Origin: Paraphysomonas bandaiensis
Lineage: Eukaryota > Chrysophyceae
Direction of reading: 5' to 3'
Length of the DNA: 64,000 nucleotides
Assembly: GCA_965644295.1 (NCBI GenBank)
Contig: CBFFRP010000096.1
Span: 62,001-126,000 of the forward strand
A program made the position numbers and the translations under genes. Numbering within the stretch: position 1 is the first letter of the stretch; each line of letters starts with the position of its first letter. Under the pieces are notes generated by a model, which made no database searches, had not been told where the DNA came from, and worked only from the letters and a program-made list of their open reading frames with translations. This document shows, piece after piece, positions 35,291-47,684 of this stretch.

Positions 35291-37431
35291 GGTCTAGCAG
35301 GTTAGCTATATATATATGAACAGGTGGAATGAGACAACTGCAGGGTTATGGAATGGATGAAGGAGGTCTACAGGTGTTTTCATATGTTAGCATCTCATCA
35401 CGAGCCGTCCAGTCAGTGTATGTGTCGAGGGTCTGTCTACAGCAGTATTGTATACGTGTATAGTAGCAGGCAGTGTATTCTCACCACCCACATCATCATA
35501 GTGTCCTGTATCTTTAGAAGATACTCACTCGTATTTCAGTTTTTCATAAAGACACACGGTATTATGATATACAATACCACTACAGCCTAATAATATATGC
35601 AGCATGTCCCGTATAATGTGATGCAGTATACCGCCGTATAATGAGATGTATTCTCATTCCAAGGTTTTGCTTGTAAGTTATCATGCATATATGACTGTAT
35701 GCAGCAGTTAAGAGTGATGTGATGTCATGTGATGTGATGCAGTGTTTCATTGCAATCCTAATGTTAACAAAGAAGATAAATGGTCTTGATTAGGGTTAGG
35801 GATATACAGTTAAAAGGATATACGGTCCCCATAGCTTTTTGAGGTGCAGTAAAGAGTGTAGTGGCTGTTAAGTGTTTCCGTCTGGTAACTGTCATTCATT
35901 GATCACAAACACATACGTGAAACCACTGACCTCACGATTCGCTGAGTTTTCTTTCTGCTTTATAAGAACACGAGAACTTTCACGCTGGGCGCGGAACCAA
36001 CTCTCCTTGGTCACTCGAAGCTGTTGACTATCTAAAAGCTGCCAAAAAATACTTAACAAATCCACCCGATAAAAATATATAGCATACCTCGACTATTCGA
36101 TTAGGGTTAGGAATTGACTATATATAATCTTTATTTCGCTATCCTATGTATGACACAATTTTTATTCATAGGGAGGAAGATCAGTGTAAATGGACGCTAA
36201 GAATAAGTTGAGAGATATAATGTGGAAGCCGCCGCATAAGTAGTAAGAGCAAATGTGATATGCGATACAATATTACGCCAATTAATCAGTCGTCTACTAC
36301 CTTGGCTGACCATATATATCGCGCAAGACCCTGCAAGCACCATCCTTCCGTCCCTGTCTTGTTCGCCTTCTCATAGCCCATAATTTTCCGTATATGTATT
36401 ATGTAGAATGTAGGCCAAACGGCCAAACCAGGCATTTGTTTAGCCCTTCGATAATTTTTTCGTAGCGATATATTGGCCATGCAAGTAGAGTTTAGATTTA
36501 GCTGGTGCTTGCATGGCTTCAGACACAAAGAATGTGCCGGAGTTTTGATAAATATTCTTTGCATCAGCACTATATTAGGGCAATCTCTCCGAATCAGGCA
36601 GGAGTAGTGGGTGGTAGCAGGTAGCAGACATTCTGTATTCAGGTGAATTCTGCATTACAGAGATGAAATGAAACTATTTAAATATTGCTAAATTAACATT
36701 TTATTTTCGCAAGTCAATATTTCATCCATTTGAAGTCTACGGCTAACATAGACACAGATATTACATATAGTTTTTGGATGTTATATACGACTTCGGATAT
36801 TTCATTTAGAAATTTAGAACAACCAGAATACATTCTTTTTTATATATTCAAAATTAATACTGAGAATACGTAGGGGTAGTGCTAATCAAGTTTGACATTT
36901 TATGAGAAGTATTAACTTAACAACAGAAGGTAACTTATACTCAATGCTGATAATTTTATAAATAATCAATTTCATGTTACCTCTACTACCACTCATTTCT
37001 CGTACGACGATCTTACGTCGTCACTACAACTTGCATCGTCACTATATTCCGTTTTACCGCTATATACTTATCGTCGTTCATACTCACAATACGATTAACA
37101 AGACTACAACTGTATACTACAGTAATTTAAATACCTTATAACTACAGCTTTCAATTGCTCTCATATAGCAGAACTCAACAGTGCTGTAGTTTGTACTTTA
37201 CTTAATAGAATGTCTCTTCTATAGTCCTCATAGCCTACTTCAACATCGCTACAGTATGAGAATGAAATAAAATATTTTATATGCATTATAAAATAATCCA
37301 ATTTCTAATACATAATAGATTAGAATGAATATGAGAATGGAAAAATAGCTCTGGACAACGCAATTAACAATGCAATTTTCAGGTACAGAGAGCATAGTCA
37401 CAAAATACTCTTTGCAGTCCCCAAAAGCGCT
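35291..37431. other. 2.1-kb gene-poor stretch with one exon-like island
   Basis: AT-rich DNA between eIF3b and the coiled-coil gene. Apart from the exon-like block 35931-36038 I see no supported coding sequence. The frame at 36286-36570 (minus) has no recognisable feature. Confidence 0.5.
35931..36038 (-). other. orphan exon-like block, 36 codons
   Basis: On the minus strand a 108-bp open block is bounded by TTTTTTGGCAG and a GTCAGTGG donor. It encodes a charged helix (LLDSQQLRVTKESWFRAQRE...LIKQKENSANRE) in phase 0 at both ends. Composition is coding-like against very AT-rich flanks. No partner exon was found on either side. It may be a gene relic or one exon of a gene whose others I missed. 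Confidence 0.4.
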
Positions 37432-39353
37432 CTATTGATTTCGCTTACTTTTTCTACTGGGGCTGGACTGTGTAGAATTCATTTTGTCTTTCTTAGTAAC
37501 AATCAATTTGGAGATGTTCTTCACTGTACTGCGGTCAATATAATCGCTGCTACTAGTTACTTTCTTCGACGAATTCGATATGCCTTCGTCATAGCTCAAC
37601 GCCTGACGCGTGAAGTCACTCTCTGTTTTCACCTGCGCGGCAGGAACACGGACATTTTTCTCGGAGCAGTCGGGTACAGCAGTCATCAGGTTCATGAACA
37701 GTTGTTTCTGCAAACGATTATACCCGGGCAGTTTGTGAAGGCGCGATGTCTCAGAAGTATTGTCAGAGGAGGGGAGGGCGGAGTACTCTTGTACACTCGC
37801 ACTCATAGTGGAGAGGTCCTCTGGAGTTGCGTCTTTTAGCATGCGTTCACCGATCTGCTTGATGAGCTTGTTAATTTCGTCGTCCAATTTGTGCACCACA
37901 TCAGGAAGCTGCAAATCAAGATGATTACGACATGTCGAACAACTCATGTACAAAGACATGCAAATAGCCTCGTACTCACCATTTCAACCGAAACTGGTCT
38001 TCCACCATCTGGTATGAGGTCCTTGTTGACCTTCTGCAGAAATCTGGGGACTGCTCTCCGCAGACTCTCCACACCCTTGCGCATTCTCTGATCTCGCTCC
38101 CTGCAGTCGTCGCCTTCTTTCCGAGCAGAGGTAAGAGCTGCATCTTTCATGTCTACTTCCTGATACATTTGGCGATTAGAAGCCAACATTTGTAGCTTTC
38201 TTTGAGACCGCTCCAACAGATCTTCGATGCTTTGCTTCTTTGACTTGTGGTTGGCTAGCTGCTCCTTGAGGTCGGCCTGCACTTGATTGAGTCGCTCTAT
38301 TCGAGATGACTTGGAGTTGTAACTCGTAACTATGTCCTCGATCTGCTGGCGTGTGAGAGAAAATGAGCCATCCCGAGAGCTCGATATGTCAGTGGGAGAA
38401 GCACAGCTCTCGCCCCGTGCCCTTGGACTACTCTGTATCGCCGACTCGTGCCCATCCAGCATTCTGTGTCCCATCTTTGTCTCCAATTCTTGGTTGCCTT
38501 TAATTCTATCAAGAGTACTATGCAGACTTTGCCGCACGCGTTCCACAGACTGCTTTCCCTCCATCACCATGCTCTGTAGCTCCTGCATCTTCTGTTGACG
38601 CTGGTCTGTGCGGCTTTTAACAGTTTTGGTCAATACCTCTACATGGCGCTCCTCGGCCGCTAACTCGTGTTTACTCAGTCGTAAAGTACTTTCCAGTCCC
38701 GTATATTCCGCTTTGGCCTGATTCAATTGCTGTGTTAACACATGGGACTGGGCCTTACAGTCCATGATATCTTGCTCCAGTCGATTCGATAGGTACGTCA
38801 ACATGCTACGAGTTCTCGCCTCTGCTTGTATACTGTCCTCTACTGCATCAAGATCACTCTCAATTCCAGCAATGGCACGATTATGACTCGACATATTTTC
38901 TTCCTGAGTTACCATAAAACCTTCCAGTACCTTTTTGCTATCCAAAACATCAGCAAGCTCTCGTTCCTTAACAACATTGGCAGTCCGTATACCATCGTAT
39001 TCCTTTTGTAACGCCGCTAAAGCAGTGCGGGCTTTTTCCATTTCTGCAGACTGCGCTTGATTAATTTCTTTTTTCATGTTTAACAGTGCCGCAGCATCAT
39101 TTTCAAGGAGCTTATCTAGATCGTCAATGTTAGAGTTCATTTTTTTCCCTCTGGCTCTGGAATCCAGCTCCGCAGACTGAGAACCCTCTGACTCCACAAA
39201 TTTTCTCCCTTTGAATGTACCAGGCTTAGTAGCAGGGTTTCGGATTCCTAGTGTAAATTTGGATTTGGAAATGGAACTCTTAGATAACTGAAACTTTGAT
39301 GACGGTTGTTGTCTAGTGGACCCTCCACCGGGAACAATAGAAGTCATTGCCAT
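37432..39353 (-). CDS. long coiled-coil protein, 616 aa
   Basis: Exons 37980-39353 and 37432-37908 join in phase 0 through a 71-bp intron. Residues about 1-70 are basic and Ser/Gly-rich (SIVPGGGSTRQQPSSKFQLS). Residues about 75-440 are a nearly continuous coiled coil (MNSNIDDLDKLLENDAAALL, KKVLEGFMVTQEENMSSHNR, LNQAKAEYTGLESTLRLSKH, RQQKMQELQSMVMEGKQSVE). A shorter helix follows (LPDVVHKLDDEINKLIKQIG), then a disordered, basic tail ending SPSRKSKRNQ. No enzyme motif. The length and layout resemble axonemal or centrosomal coiled-coil proteins, but no family can be named by eye. The start ATG at 39353 is the first in frame. Confidence 0.83.
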
Positions 39354-39955
39354 CTTATAAGTGAGTTTCCTTTGTGTACTTTACTATAAGTCACTAGGAA
39401 TAGTTACAGTGAGGTTATGTTTGTGTATGAGGTGGGGCTGATATATATATATATACTCTGACAGTTACTGACTGCAGTAACAGTCACAGTAACCGTTTTT
39501 TTTCTTGAAGTACATGTGTATGTGTATGTGTATGTGAATGTATGCATAGTGTGGTGTGTATGTACTGCTCTCTACGTATGCATGTCTACGTATATCTCTG
39601 TATATGTCTGTATATGGATTAGTCGAGAAAATTTGAGGAAAATTTATGACTAGAACATCACACACAGCAACTCATCTGTCCATCTACCTCCCTGGGTAAC
39701 CCTGTAATACGGCCGTGGACTACAGCAGGTAGGAGTATGTATATGATACAGTTACATAGAGATCCAGTGCATGTATATACATATACACAGTACAGAGTCG
39801 AGTCTGTGTTGCACTCTCATCACTCCACACAATACACACTAACATCGGAACTATCAGACATATGTAAGGAAGTAGCTGGTGCTGTAAGGTTCGTTGAACA
39901 TGTGATGCCCTATTTGATCTGATGGTGGTGCATACAGAGCTATTAACAGATAGAT
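39354..39955. other. intergenic, divergent 5' region
   Basis: Between the coiled-coil gene (-) and the FolD/phosphagen kinase fusion (+). TA- and TG-rich simple sequence occurs at 39440-39460 and 39510-39545. No exon supported. Confidence 0.55.
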
Positions 39956-42900
39956 ATGTCAGCTTATGTTGTAGACGGTGAGACTTGTATACATATGATA
40001 CCACTCCATATAACTCATTATTCAGGAATGGTGATTGCAAGAGAAATATTTAACGAGTTAAAGGAAGAGATTTCTTCTAATGCAACGGCTCCCTGTTTGG
40101 CGATAGTGTCAATTGGATGCACAGATGACACTTTGAAGCGCATTGCTGCGAAAAAGACACTATGCAGCGATCTTTCCATTAAGACACTGGATATATCGCT
40201 CCCATGTAATGTGTCTCGTGAAGAAGTTCTTGCAAAAGGTATGCTGTATGCTACTTGGCATATACATTGATGCACTAACGTATATACTTTAAGTTGATGA
40301 GCTAAATATGGATCGTTCTGTTCATGGCATTGTACTAGAGCAACCTTTTCCAGATAGCATAAACATCCAAGATGTGGTAGAGAAAATTTCTAGAGGAAAA
40401 GATGTTGAAGGGCTACACTCTAGTAATATCGCGCAGCTGACAAACACGAAGGTTGACTGGTCTGCTAAGCGGTCGGCCTGGGACTCCCCTCAATCGGATT
40501 ATCACGCGATGTGCATACCTCAGGCTTGCATCGAGATACTAGATAGGCTTGGAATAGATATCGAGGGTAAAGACGCAGTGGTTGTTGGGAGGGCACACAA
40601 TGTTGCAGTTCCTTTGAGCCTTCTTCTAATGCATCGGAATGCCACAGTTACCATTGCACACTGCTGTACCCGCAACCTCCCAGCTGTTATTGGTAGGGCA
40701 GACATCCTGGTTAGCGCACTAGGTCGACCAGAATTTATCAAAGGCGCATGGTTGAAACCGGGTGCAACCGTCATCGATCTTGGTACTACCCGTGTGAACT
40801 CCACGGAGTCTACTTTCAAGGTGGTGGGTGACTGCGAATTCTCTTCGTGTAAGAGCAAAGCTGGGTTCATGACAGCACCAGGTCAAAACAATGGAATTGG
40901 TACTCTAGCCTTCTATATGGTTCTCAGAAATCTTCTAAACTGTACAACTGCTGGACCTGACACTGATAGTGTTGATGGCGCGGTTGATCCGTATTTGCGT
41001 TACGGTGGGGCGTACCTTGGTGACCCCAAAGACACCACGAACTTCAAGTATGTGACTTTCTCTGAAATGCCTAAGTTTACAGATGAGCACAAGTCAGCCA
41101 TGAGTCGTCACCTAACGCCAGATCTATTCAATCAGCTAAAGGACGTCAAGTCTTCTCGCGGGTACACCCTTTCTAATGTGATCATGACAGGTGTGGTCAC
41201 ACCTCACCTTGGGGTAGGTGCAACTGCTGGGGATGAGAGCTGCTGGGAGGTATTCAAACCGTTGTTCAACCCAATAATCAAAGACTGGCATGGATATGAC
41301 CCGGAGACACAGACCCATCCCAAAGACTTGGATCCCTCGAAGTTGGTGTTTACAGAGGAGCAAAGGAAGTTGTTTGAGGATTTTGTGGTGTCCACTCGCA
41401 TACGGGCTGCCCGAAACATATCCGGTTACTCTTTACCAGCTGGCACTGATGATAAAGATCGTGCAGCGGTAGAGGCGGTACTCAAACAGGCATTTGATGG
41501 CCTTGATGGGGAATTGTCGGGTACTTATTATGAGTTAGGAGATCTGACCACTGAGCAACGGGATTTCTTGCTTGAGAAAGGATTTCTCTTCCAAATCCCC
41601 TCTGCAAGGAACTTACTCACAGGGGCAGGTGCAGCACGCTCGTGGCCTAACAACAGAGGTATCTTTCACAATTCCGCACAAACAGCCCTGGCATGGGTCA
41701 ACGAGGAGGACCACTGTCGTATTATCTCCATGGAGATGGGCGGAGATATTCCCTCAGTGTTTACTCGCTTCTGCGCACTTTCTGATGCCCTGGAGGCCTC
41801 TGCGAAGAGAAATGGTACGGAACTAATGTGGAATGAACGTTTAGGCTTTTTGGGTACCTGTCCCTCTAATCTTGGAACTGGGCTACGGGCGTCTGTAATG
41901 ATTCGACTTCCTGAGTTTAATAAACTCTTGGAGGGCGGGAATCAGGAGGACAAAGAACTGCTAGACCAGGTATGCTCCGCATACGACCTACAGCCGCGTG
42001 GTTCAGCTGGAGAGCATTCTGCAGCCGTTGGAGCGAAGTTTGATATATCTAACAAACAGCGACTTGGGTTTTCAGAAGTGCAGCTGGTTCAAAAGATGAT
42101 AGACGGTGTTTCGAAAGTAATTGAATACGAAACTTTACTGGCTCAAGGTGTCGCGCCTGGTGATATACGCCGTCGGCTTTCAGATAGTATGGCTGATCCG
42201 TATTTGCGTTACGGTGGGGCGTACCTTGGTGACCCCAAAGACACCGCGAACTTCAAGTATGTGACTTTCTCTGAAATGCCTAAGTTTACAGATGAGCACA
42301 AGTCAGCCATGAGTCGTCACCTAACGCCAGATCTATTCAATCAGCTAAAGGACGTCAAGTCTTCTCGCGGGTACACCCTTTCTAATGTGATCATGACAGG
42401 TGTGGTCACACCTCACCTTGGGGTAGGTGCAACTGCTGGGGATGAGAGCTGCTGGGAGGTATTCAAACCGTTGTTCAACCCAATAATCAAAGACTGGCAT
42501 GGATATGACCCGGAGACACAGACCCATCCCAAAGACTTGGATCCCTCGAAGTTGGTGTTTACAGAGGAGCAAAGGAAGTTGTTTGAGGATTTTGTGGTGT
42601 CCACTCGCATACGGGCTGCCCGAAACATATCCGGTTACTCTTTACCAGCTGGCACTGATGATAAAGATCGTGCAGCGGTAGAGGCGGTACTCAAACAGGC
42701 ATTTGATGGCCTTGATGGGGAATTGTCGGGTACTTATTATGAGTTAGGAGATCTGACCACTGAGCAACGGGATTTCTTGCTTGAGAAAGGATTTCTCTTC
42801 CAAATCCCCTCTGCAAGGAACTTACTCACAGGGGCAGGTGCAGCACGCTCGTGGCCTAACAACAGAGGTATCTTTCACAATTCCGCACAAACAGCCCTGG

Positions 42901-45900
42901 CATGGGTCAACGAGGAGGACCACTGTCGTATTATCTCCATGGAGATGGGCGGAGATATTCCCTCAGTGTTTACTCGCTTCTGCGCACTTTCTGATGCCCT
43001 GGAGGCCTCTGCGAAGAGAAATGGTACGGAACTAATGTGGAATGAACGTTTAGGCTTTTTGGGTACCTGTCCCTCTAATCTTGGAACTGGGCTACGGGCG
43101 TCTGTAATGATTCGACTTCCTGAGTTTAATAAACTCTTGGAGGGCGGGAATCAGGAGGACAAAGAACTGCTAGACCAGGTATGCTCCGCATACGACCTAC
43201 AGCCGCGTGGTTCAGCTGGAGAGCATTCTGCAGCCGTTGGAGCGAAGTTTGATATATCTAACAAACAGCGACTTGGGTTTTCAGAAGTGCAGCTGGTTCA
43301 AAAGATGATAGACGGTGTTTCGAAAGTAATTGAATACGAAACTTTACTGGCTCAAGGTGTCGCGCCTGGTGATATACGCCGTCGGCTTTCAGATAGTATG
43401 GCTGATCCGTATTTGCGTTACGGTGGGGCGTACCTTGGTGACCCCAAAGACACCGCGAACTTCAAGTATGTGACTTTCTCTGAAATGCCTAAGTTTACAG
43501 ATGAGCACAAGTCAGCCATGAGTCGTCACCTAACGCCAGATCTATTCAATCAGCTAAAGGACGTCAAGTCTTCTCGCGGGTACACCCTTTCTAATGTGAT
43601 CATGACAGGTGTGGTCACACCTCACCTTGGGGTAGGTGCAACTGCTGGGGATGAGAGCTGCTGGGAGGTATTCAAACCGTTGTTCAACCCAATAATCAAA
43701 GACTGGCATGGATATGACCCGGAGACACAGACCCATCCCAAAGACTTGGATCCCTCGAAGTTGGTGTTTACAGAGGAGCAAAGGAAGTTGTTTGAGGATT
43801 TTGTGGTGTCCACTCGCATACGGGCTGCCCGAAACATATCCGGTTACTCTTTACCAGCTGGCACTGATGATAAAGATCGTGCAGCGGTAGAGGCGGTACT
43901 CAAACAGGCATTTGATGGCCTTGATGGGGAATTGTCGGGTACTTATTATGAGTTAGGAGATCTGACCACTGAGCAACGGGATTTCTTGCTTGAGAAAGGA
44001 TTTCTCTTCCAAATCCCCTCTGCAAGGAACTTACTCACAGGGGCAGGTGCAGCACGCTCGTGGCCTAACAACAGAGGTATCTTTCACAATTCCGCACAAA
44101 CAGCCCTGGCATGGGTCAACGAGGAGGACCACTGTCGTATTATCTCCATGGAGATGGGCGGAGATATTCCCTCAGTGTTTACTCGCTTCTGCGCACTTTC
44201 TGATGCCCTGGAGGCCTCTGCGAAGAGAAATGGTACGGAACTAATGTGGAATGAACGTTTAGGCTTTTTGGGTACCTGTCCCTCTAATCTTGGAACTGGG
44301 CTACGGGCGTCTGTAATGATTCGACTTCCTGAGTTTAATAAACTCTTGGAGGGCGGGAATCAGGAGGACAAAGAACTGCTAGACCAGGTATGCTCCGCAT
44401 ACGACCTACAGCCGCGTGGTTCAGCTGGAGAGCATTCTGCAGCCGTTGGAGCGAAGTTTGATATATCTAACAAACAGCGACTTGGGTTTTCAGAAGTGCA
44501 GCTGGTTCAAAAGATGATAGACGGTGTTTCGAAAGTAATTGAATACGAAACTTTACTGGCTCAAGGTGTCGCGCCTGGTGATATACGCCGTCGGCTTTCA
44601 GATAGTATGGCTGATCCGTATTTGCGTTACGGTGGGGCGTACCTTGGTGACCCCAAAGACACCGCGAACTTCAAGTATGTGACTTTCTCTGAAATGCCTA
44701 AGTTTACAGATGAGCACAAGTCAGCCATGAGTCGTCACCTAACGCCAGATCTATTCAATCAGCTAAAGGACGTCAAGTCTTCTCGCGGGTACACCCTTTC
44801 TAATGTGATCATGACAGGTGTGGTCACACCTCACCTTGGGGTAGGTGCAACTGCTGGGGATGAGAGCTGCTGGGAGGTATTCAAACCGTTGTTCAACCCA
44901 ATAATCAAAGACTGGCATGGATATGACCCGGAGACACAGACCCATCCCAAAGACTTGGATCCCTCGAAGTTGGTGTTTACAGAGGAGCAAAGGAAGTTGT
45001 TTGAGGATTTTGTGGTGTCCACTCGCATACGGGCTGCCCGAAACATATCCGGTTACTCTTTACCAGCTGGCACTGATGATAAAGATCGTGCAGCGGTAGA
45101 GGCGGTACTCAAACAGGCATTTGATGGCCTTGATGGGGAATTGTCGGGTACTTATTATGAGTTAGGAGATCTGACCACTGAGCAACGGGATTTCTTGCTT
45201 GAGAAAGGATTTCTCTTCCAAATCCCCTCTGCAAGGAACTTACTCACAGGGGCAGGTGCAGCACGCTCGTGGCCTAACAACAGAGGTATCTTTCACAATT
45301 CCGCACAAACAGCCCTGGCATGGGTCAACGAGGAGGACCACTGTCGTATTATCTCCATGGAGATGGGCGGAGATATTCCCTCAGTGTTTACTCGCTTCTG
45401 CGCACTTTCTGATGCCCTGGAGGCCTCTGCGAAGAGAAATGGTACGGAACTAATGTGGAATGAACGTTTAGGCTTTTTGGGTACCTGTCCCTCTAATCTT
45501 GGAACTGGGCTACGGGCGTCTGTAATGATTCGACTTCCTGAGTTTAATAAACTCTTGGAGGGCGGGAATCAGGAGGACAAAGAACTGCTAGACCAGGTAT
45601 GCTCCGCATACGACCTACAGCCGCGTGGTTCAGCTGGAGAGCATTCTGCAGCCGTTGGAGCGAAGTTTGATATATCTAACAAACAGCGACTTGGGTTTTC
45701 AGAAGTGCAGCTGGTTCAAAAGATGATAGACGGTGTTTCGAAAGTAATTGAATACGAAACTTTACTGGCTCAAGGTGTCGCGCCTGGTGATATACGCCGT
45801 CGGCTTTCAGATAGTATGGCTGATCCGTATTTGCGTTACGGTGGGGCGTACCTTGGTGACCCCAAAGACACCGCGAACTTCAAGTATGTGACTTTCTCTG

Positions 45901-47018
45901 AAATGCCTAAGTTTACAGATGAGCACAAGTCAGCCATGAGTCGTCACCTAACGCCAGATCTATTCAATCAGCTAAAGGACGTCAAGTCTTCTCGCGGGTA
46001 CACCCTTTCTAATGTGATCATGACAGGTGTGGTCACACCTCACCTTGGGGTAGGTGCAACTGCTGGGGATGAGAGCTGCTGGGAGGTATTCAAACCGTTG
46101 TTCAACCCAATAATCAAAGACTGGCATGGATATGACCCGGAGACACAGACCCATCCCAAAGACTTGGATCCCTCGAAGTTGGTGTTTACAGAGGAGCAAA
46201 GGAAGTTGTTTGAGGATTTTGTGGTGTCCACTCGCATACGGGCTGCCCGAAACATATCCGGTTACTCTTTACCAGCTGGCACTGATGATAAAGATCGTGC
46301 AGCGGTAGAGGCGGTACTCAAACAGGCATTTGATGGCCTTGATGGGGAATTGTCGGGTACTTATTATGAGTTAGGAGATCTGACCACTGAGCAACGGGAT
46401 TTCTTGCTTGAGAAAGGATTTCTCTTCCAAATCCCCTCTGCAAGGAACTTACTCACAGGGGCAGGTGCAGCACGCTCGTGGCCTAACAACAGAGGTATCT
46501 TTCACAATTCCGCACAAACAGCCCTGGCATGGGTCAACGAGGAGGACCACTGTCGTATTATCTCCATGGAGATGGGCGGAGATATTCCCTCAGTGTTTAC
46601 TCGCTTCTGCGCACTTTCTGATGCCCTGGAGGCCTCTGCGAAGAGAAATGGTACGGAACTAATGTGGAATGAACGTTTAGGCTTTTTGGGTACCTGTCCC
46701 TCTAATCTTGGTACTGGGCTACGGGCGTCTGTAATGATTCGACTTCCTGAGTTTAATAAACTCTTGGAGGGCGGGAATCAGGAGGACAAAGAACTGCTAG
46801 ACCAGGTATGCTCCGCATACGACCTACAGCCGCGTGGTTCAGCTGGAGAGCATTCTGCAGCCGTTGGAGCGAAGTTTGATATTTCTAACAAACAGCGACT
46901 TGGGTTTTCAGAAGTGCAGCTGGTTCAAAAGATGATCGACGGTGTTTCGAAAGTAATTGAATATGAAATGTTGCTTGCTCAAGGTGTCGCGCCTGGTGAT
47001 ATAAGAAATCGCTTTTAG
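39956..47018 (+). CDS. FolD-like domain fused to five tandem creatine-kinase-type phosphagen kinase domains
   Basis: Exons 39956-39977, 40026-40238 and 40294-47018 (introns of 48 and 55 bp) give 2,319 aa in one frame. Residues 1-307 resemble methylenetetrahydrofolate dehydrogenase/cyclohydrolase (AYVVDGMVIAREIFNELKEE, VHGIVLEQPFP, KDVEGLHSSNIAQL, VVVGRAHNVAVPLSLLL, GATVIDLG), but several conserved positions are altered. Five phosphagen kinase domains of 403 aa follow without linkers, each with STRIRAARNISGY, GIFHNSAQTALAWVNEEDHC, ISMEMGG, CPSNLGTGLRASV (reactive Cys) and AAVGAKFDISNKQRLGFSEV. The AAVG segment and overall pattern favour creatine-kinase type over arginine kinase, but guanidino substrate is uncertain. 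The kinase buffers ATP. Tandem domains are known in flagellar creatine kinase, so an axonemal role is plausible. Each repeat except the first begins MADPYLRYGG, as if a former start Met were kept. Confidence 0.92.
40980..47018 (+). repeat. five in-frame tandem repeats of 1,209 bp
   Basis: Units start at 40980, 42189, 43398, 44607 and 45816. By eye units 2-4 are the same base for base. Unit 1 differs near its start (ACCACG for ACCGCG, GCGGTT for ATGGCT). Unit 5 carries a few silent changes (GGTACTGGG, GATATTTCT, ATGATCGAC) and a diverged last 40 bp ending GATATAAGAAATCGC. Such identity means very recent amplification or strong gene conversion. Confidence 0.97.
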
Positions 47019-47298
47019 TATTGCTAGATTGAAATTTGATAATGGTTTCGATCTTTCTGATTTTGATGAGTTGTACTCTGTGCATGGAGAGGCCGTCGAT
47101 ATTTAAATCTGTGCTTAGCAGAATGGTATATGCATTACTTAAATAAATATTCCGTAGATTCTACCTGCTAGCATTTGTGGAAGACAATCTAGAATGTGAA
47201 TTTTATTTCCGAAGCTAGGAAAACGTATATATGTATTCGGAAGCTGAGATTTATTAAAACAAGACTGGACATTTAATTGTCTAACGAGTTCTTTGGAT
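47019..47298. other. 3' flank of the fusion gene
   Basis: Short AT-rich stretch between the stop codon and the fold-back end of the copia element; nothing else seen. Confidence 0.6.
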
Positions 47299-47684
47299 GT
47301 AAATGATTATCAGTACCTGGTGGGCCTCAGACATCTTGATGGACACCTGTATTATGTTACCACCAGAGTGATAGAGAGAAGAGGAGTCATTGTTGCATAT
47401 AGGAAACTAGATACGGAAGGAAATACTACCGAGGAGCAAACTCCAATTCATATCAAAGATGTAGTAAAGATGACTCACTCTACAAAGTGTCCGACAAATT
47501 TGTAGAGTGAGTATCTTTACTACATCTTTGATATGAATTGGAGTTTGCTCCTCGGTAGTATTTCCTTCCGTATCTAGTTCCTATATGCAACAATGACTCC
47601 TCTTCTCTCTATCACTCTGGTGGTAACATAATACAGGTGTCCATCAAGATGTCTGAGGCCCTCCAGGTACTGATAATCATTTAC
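47299..47684. repeat. large inverted repeat (fold-back) at the end of the copia element
   Basis: Left arm 47299-47486 and right arm 47499-47684 are reverse complements over about 187 bp, separated by a 12-bp spacer (GTGTCCGACAAA). Differences are very few: CTGGTG against CTGGAG, AGGAAACTAG against AGGAACTAG, and ATGACTCAC against ATACTCAC. Both arms come from the same copia pol stretch (NDYQYL-GLRHLDGHLYYVTT). Confidence 0.96.

Noticed and set aside
41136-46662. Four short frames recurring every 1,209 bp on both strands inside the kinase repeats
   Set aside because: They are shadow frames of the phosphagen kinase coding sequence, repeated because the units are near-identical.
40980-47018. 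Calling the kinase domains arginine kinase
   Set aside because: The segment that follows the reactive Cys reads AAVGAKFD rather than the Glu-containing arginine kinase pattern, so creatine-kinase type fits better; substrate left open.
47293-47505. Separate plus-strand gene beside the fusion gene
   Set aside because: It is the inverted copy of the copia pol segment, one arm of the fold-back.
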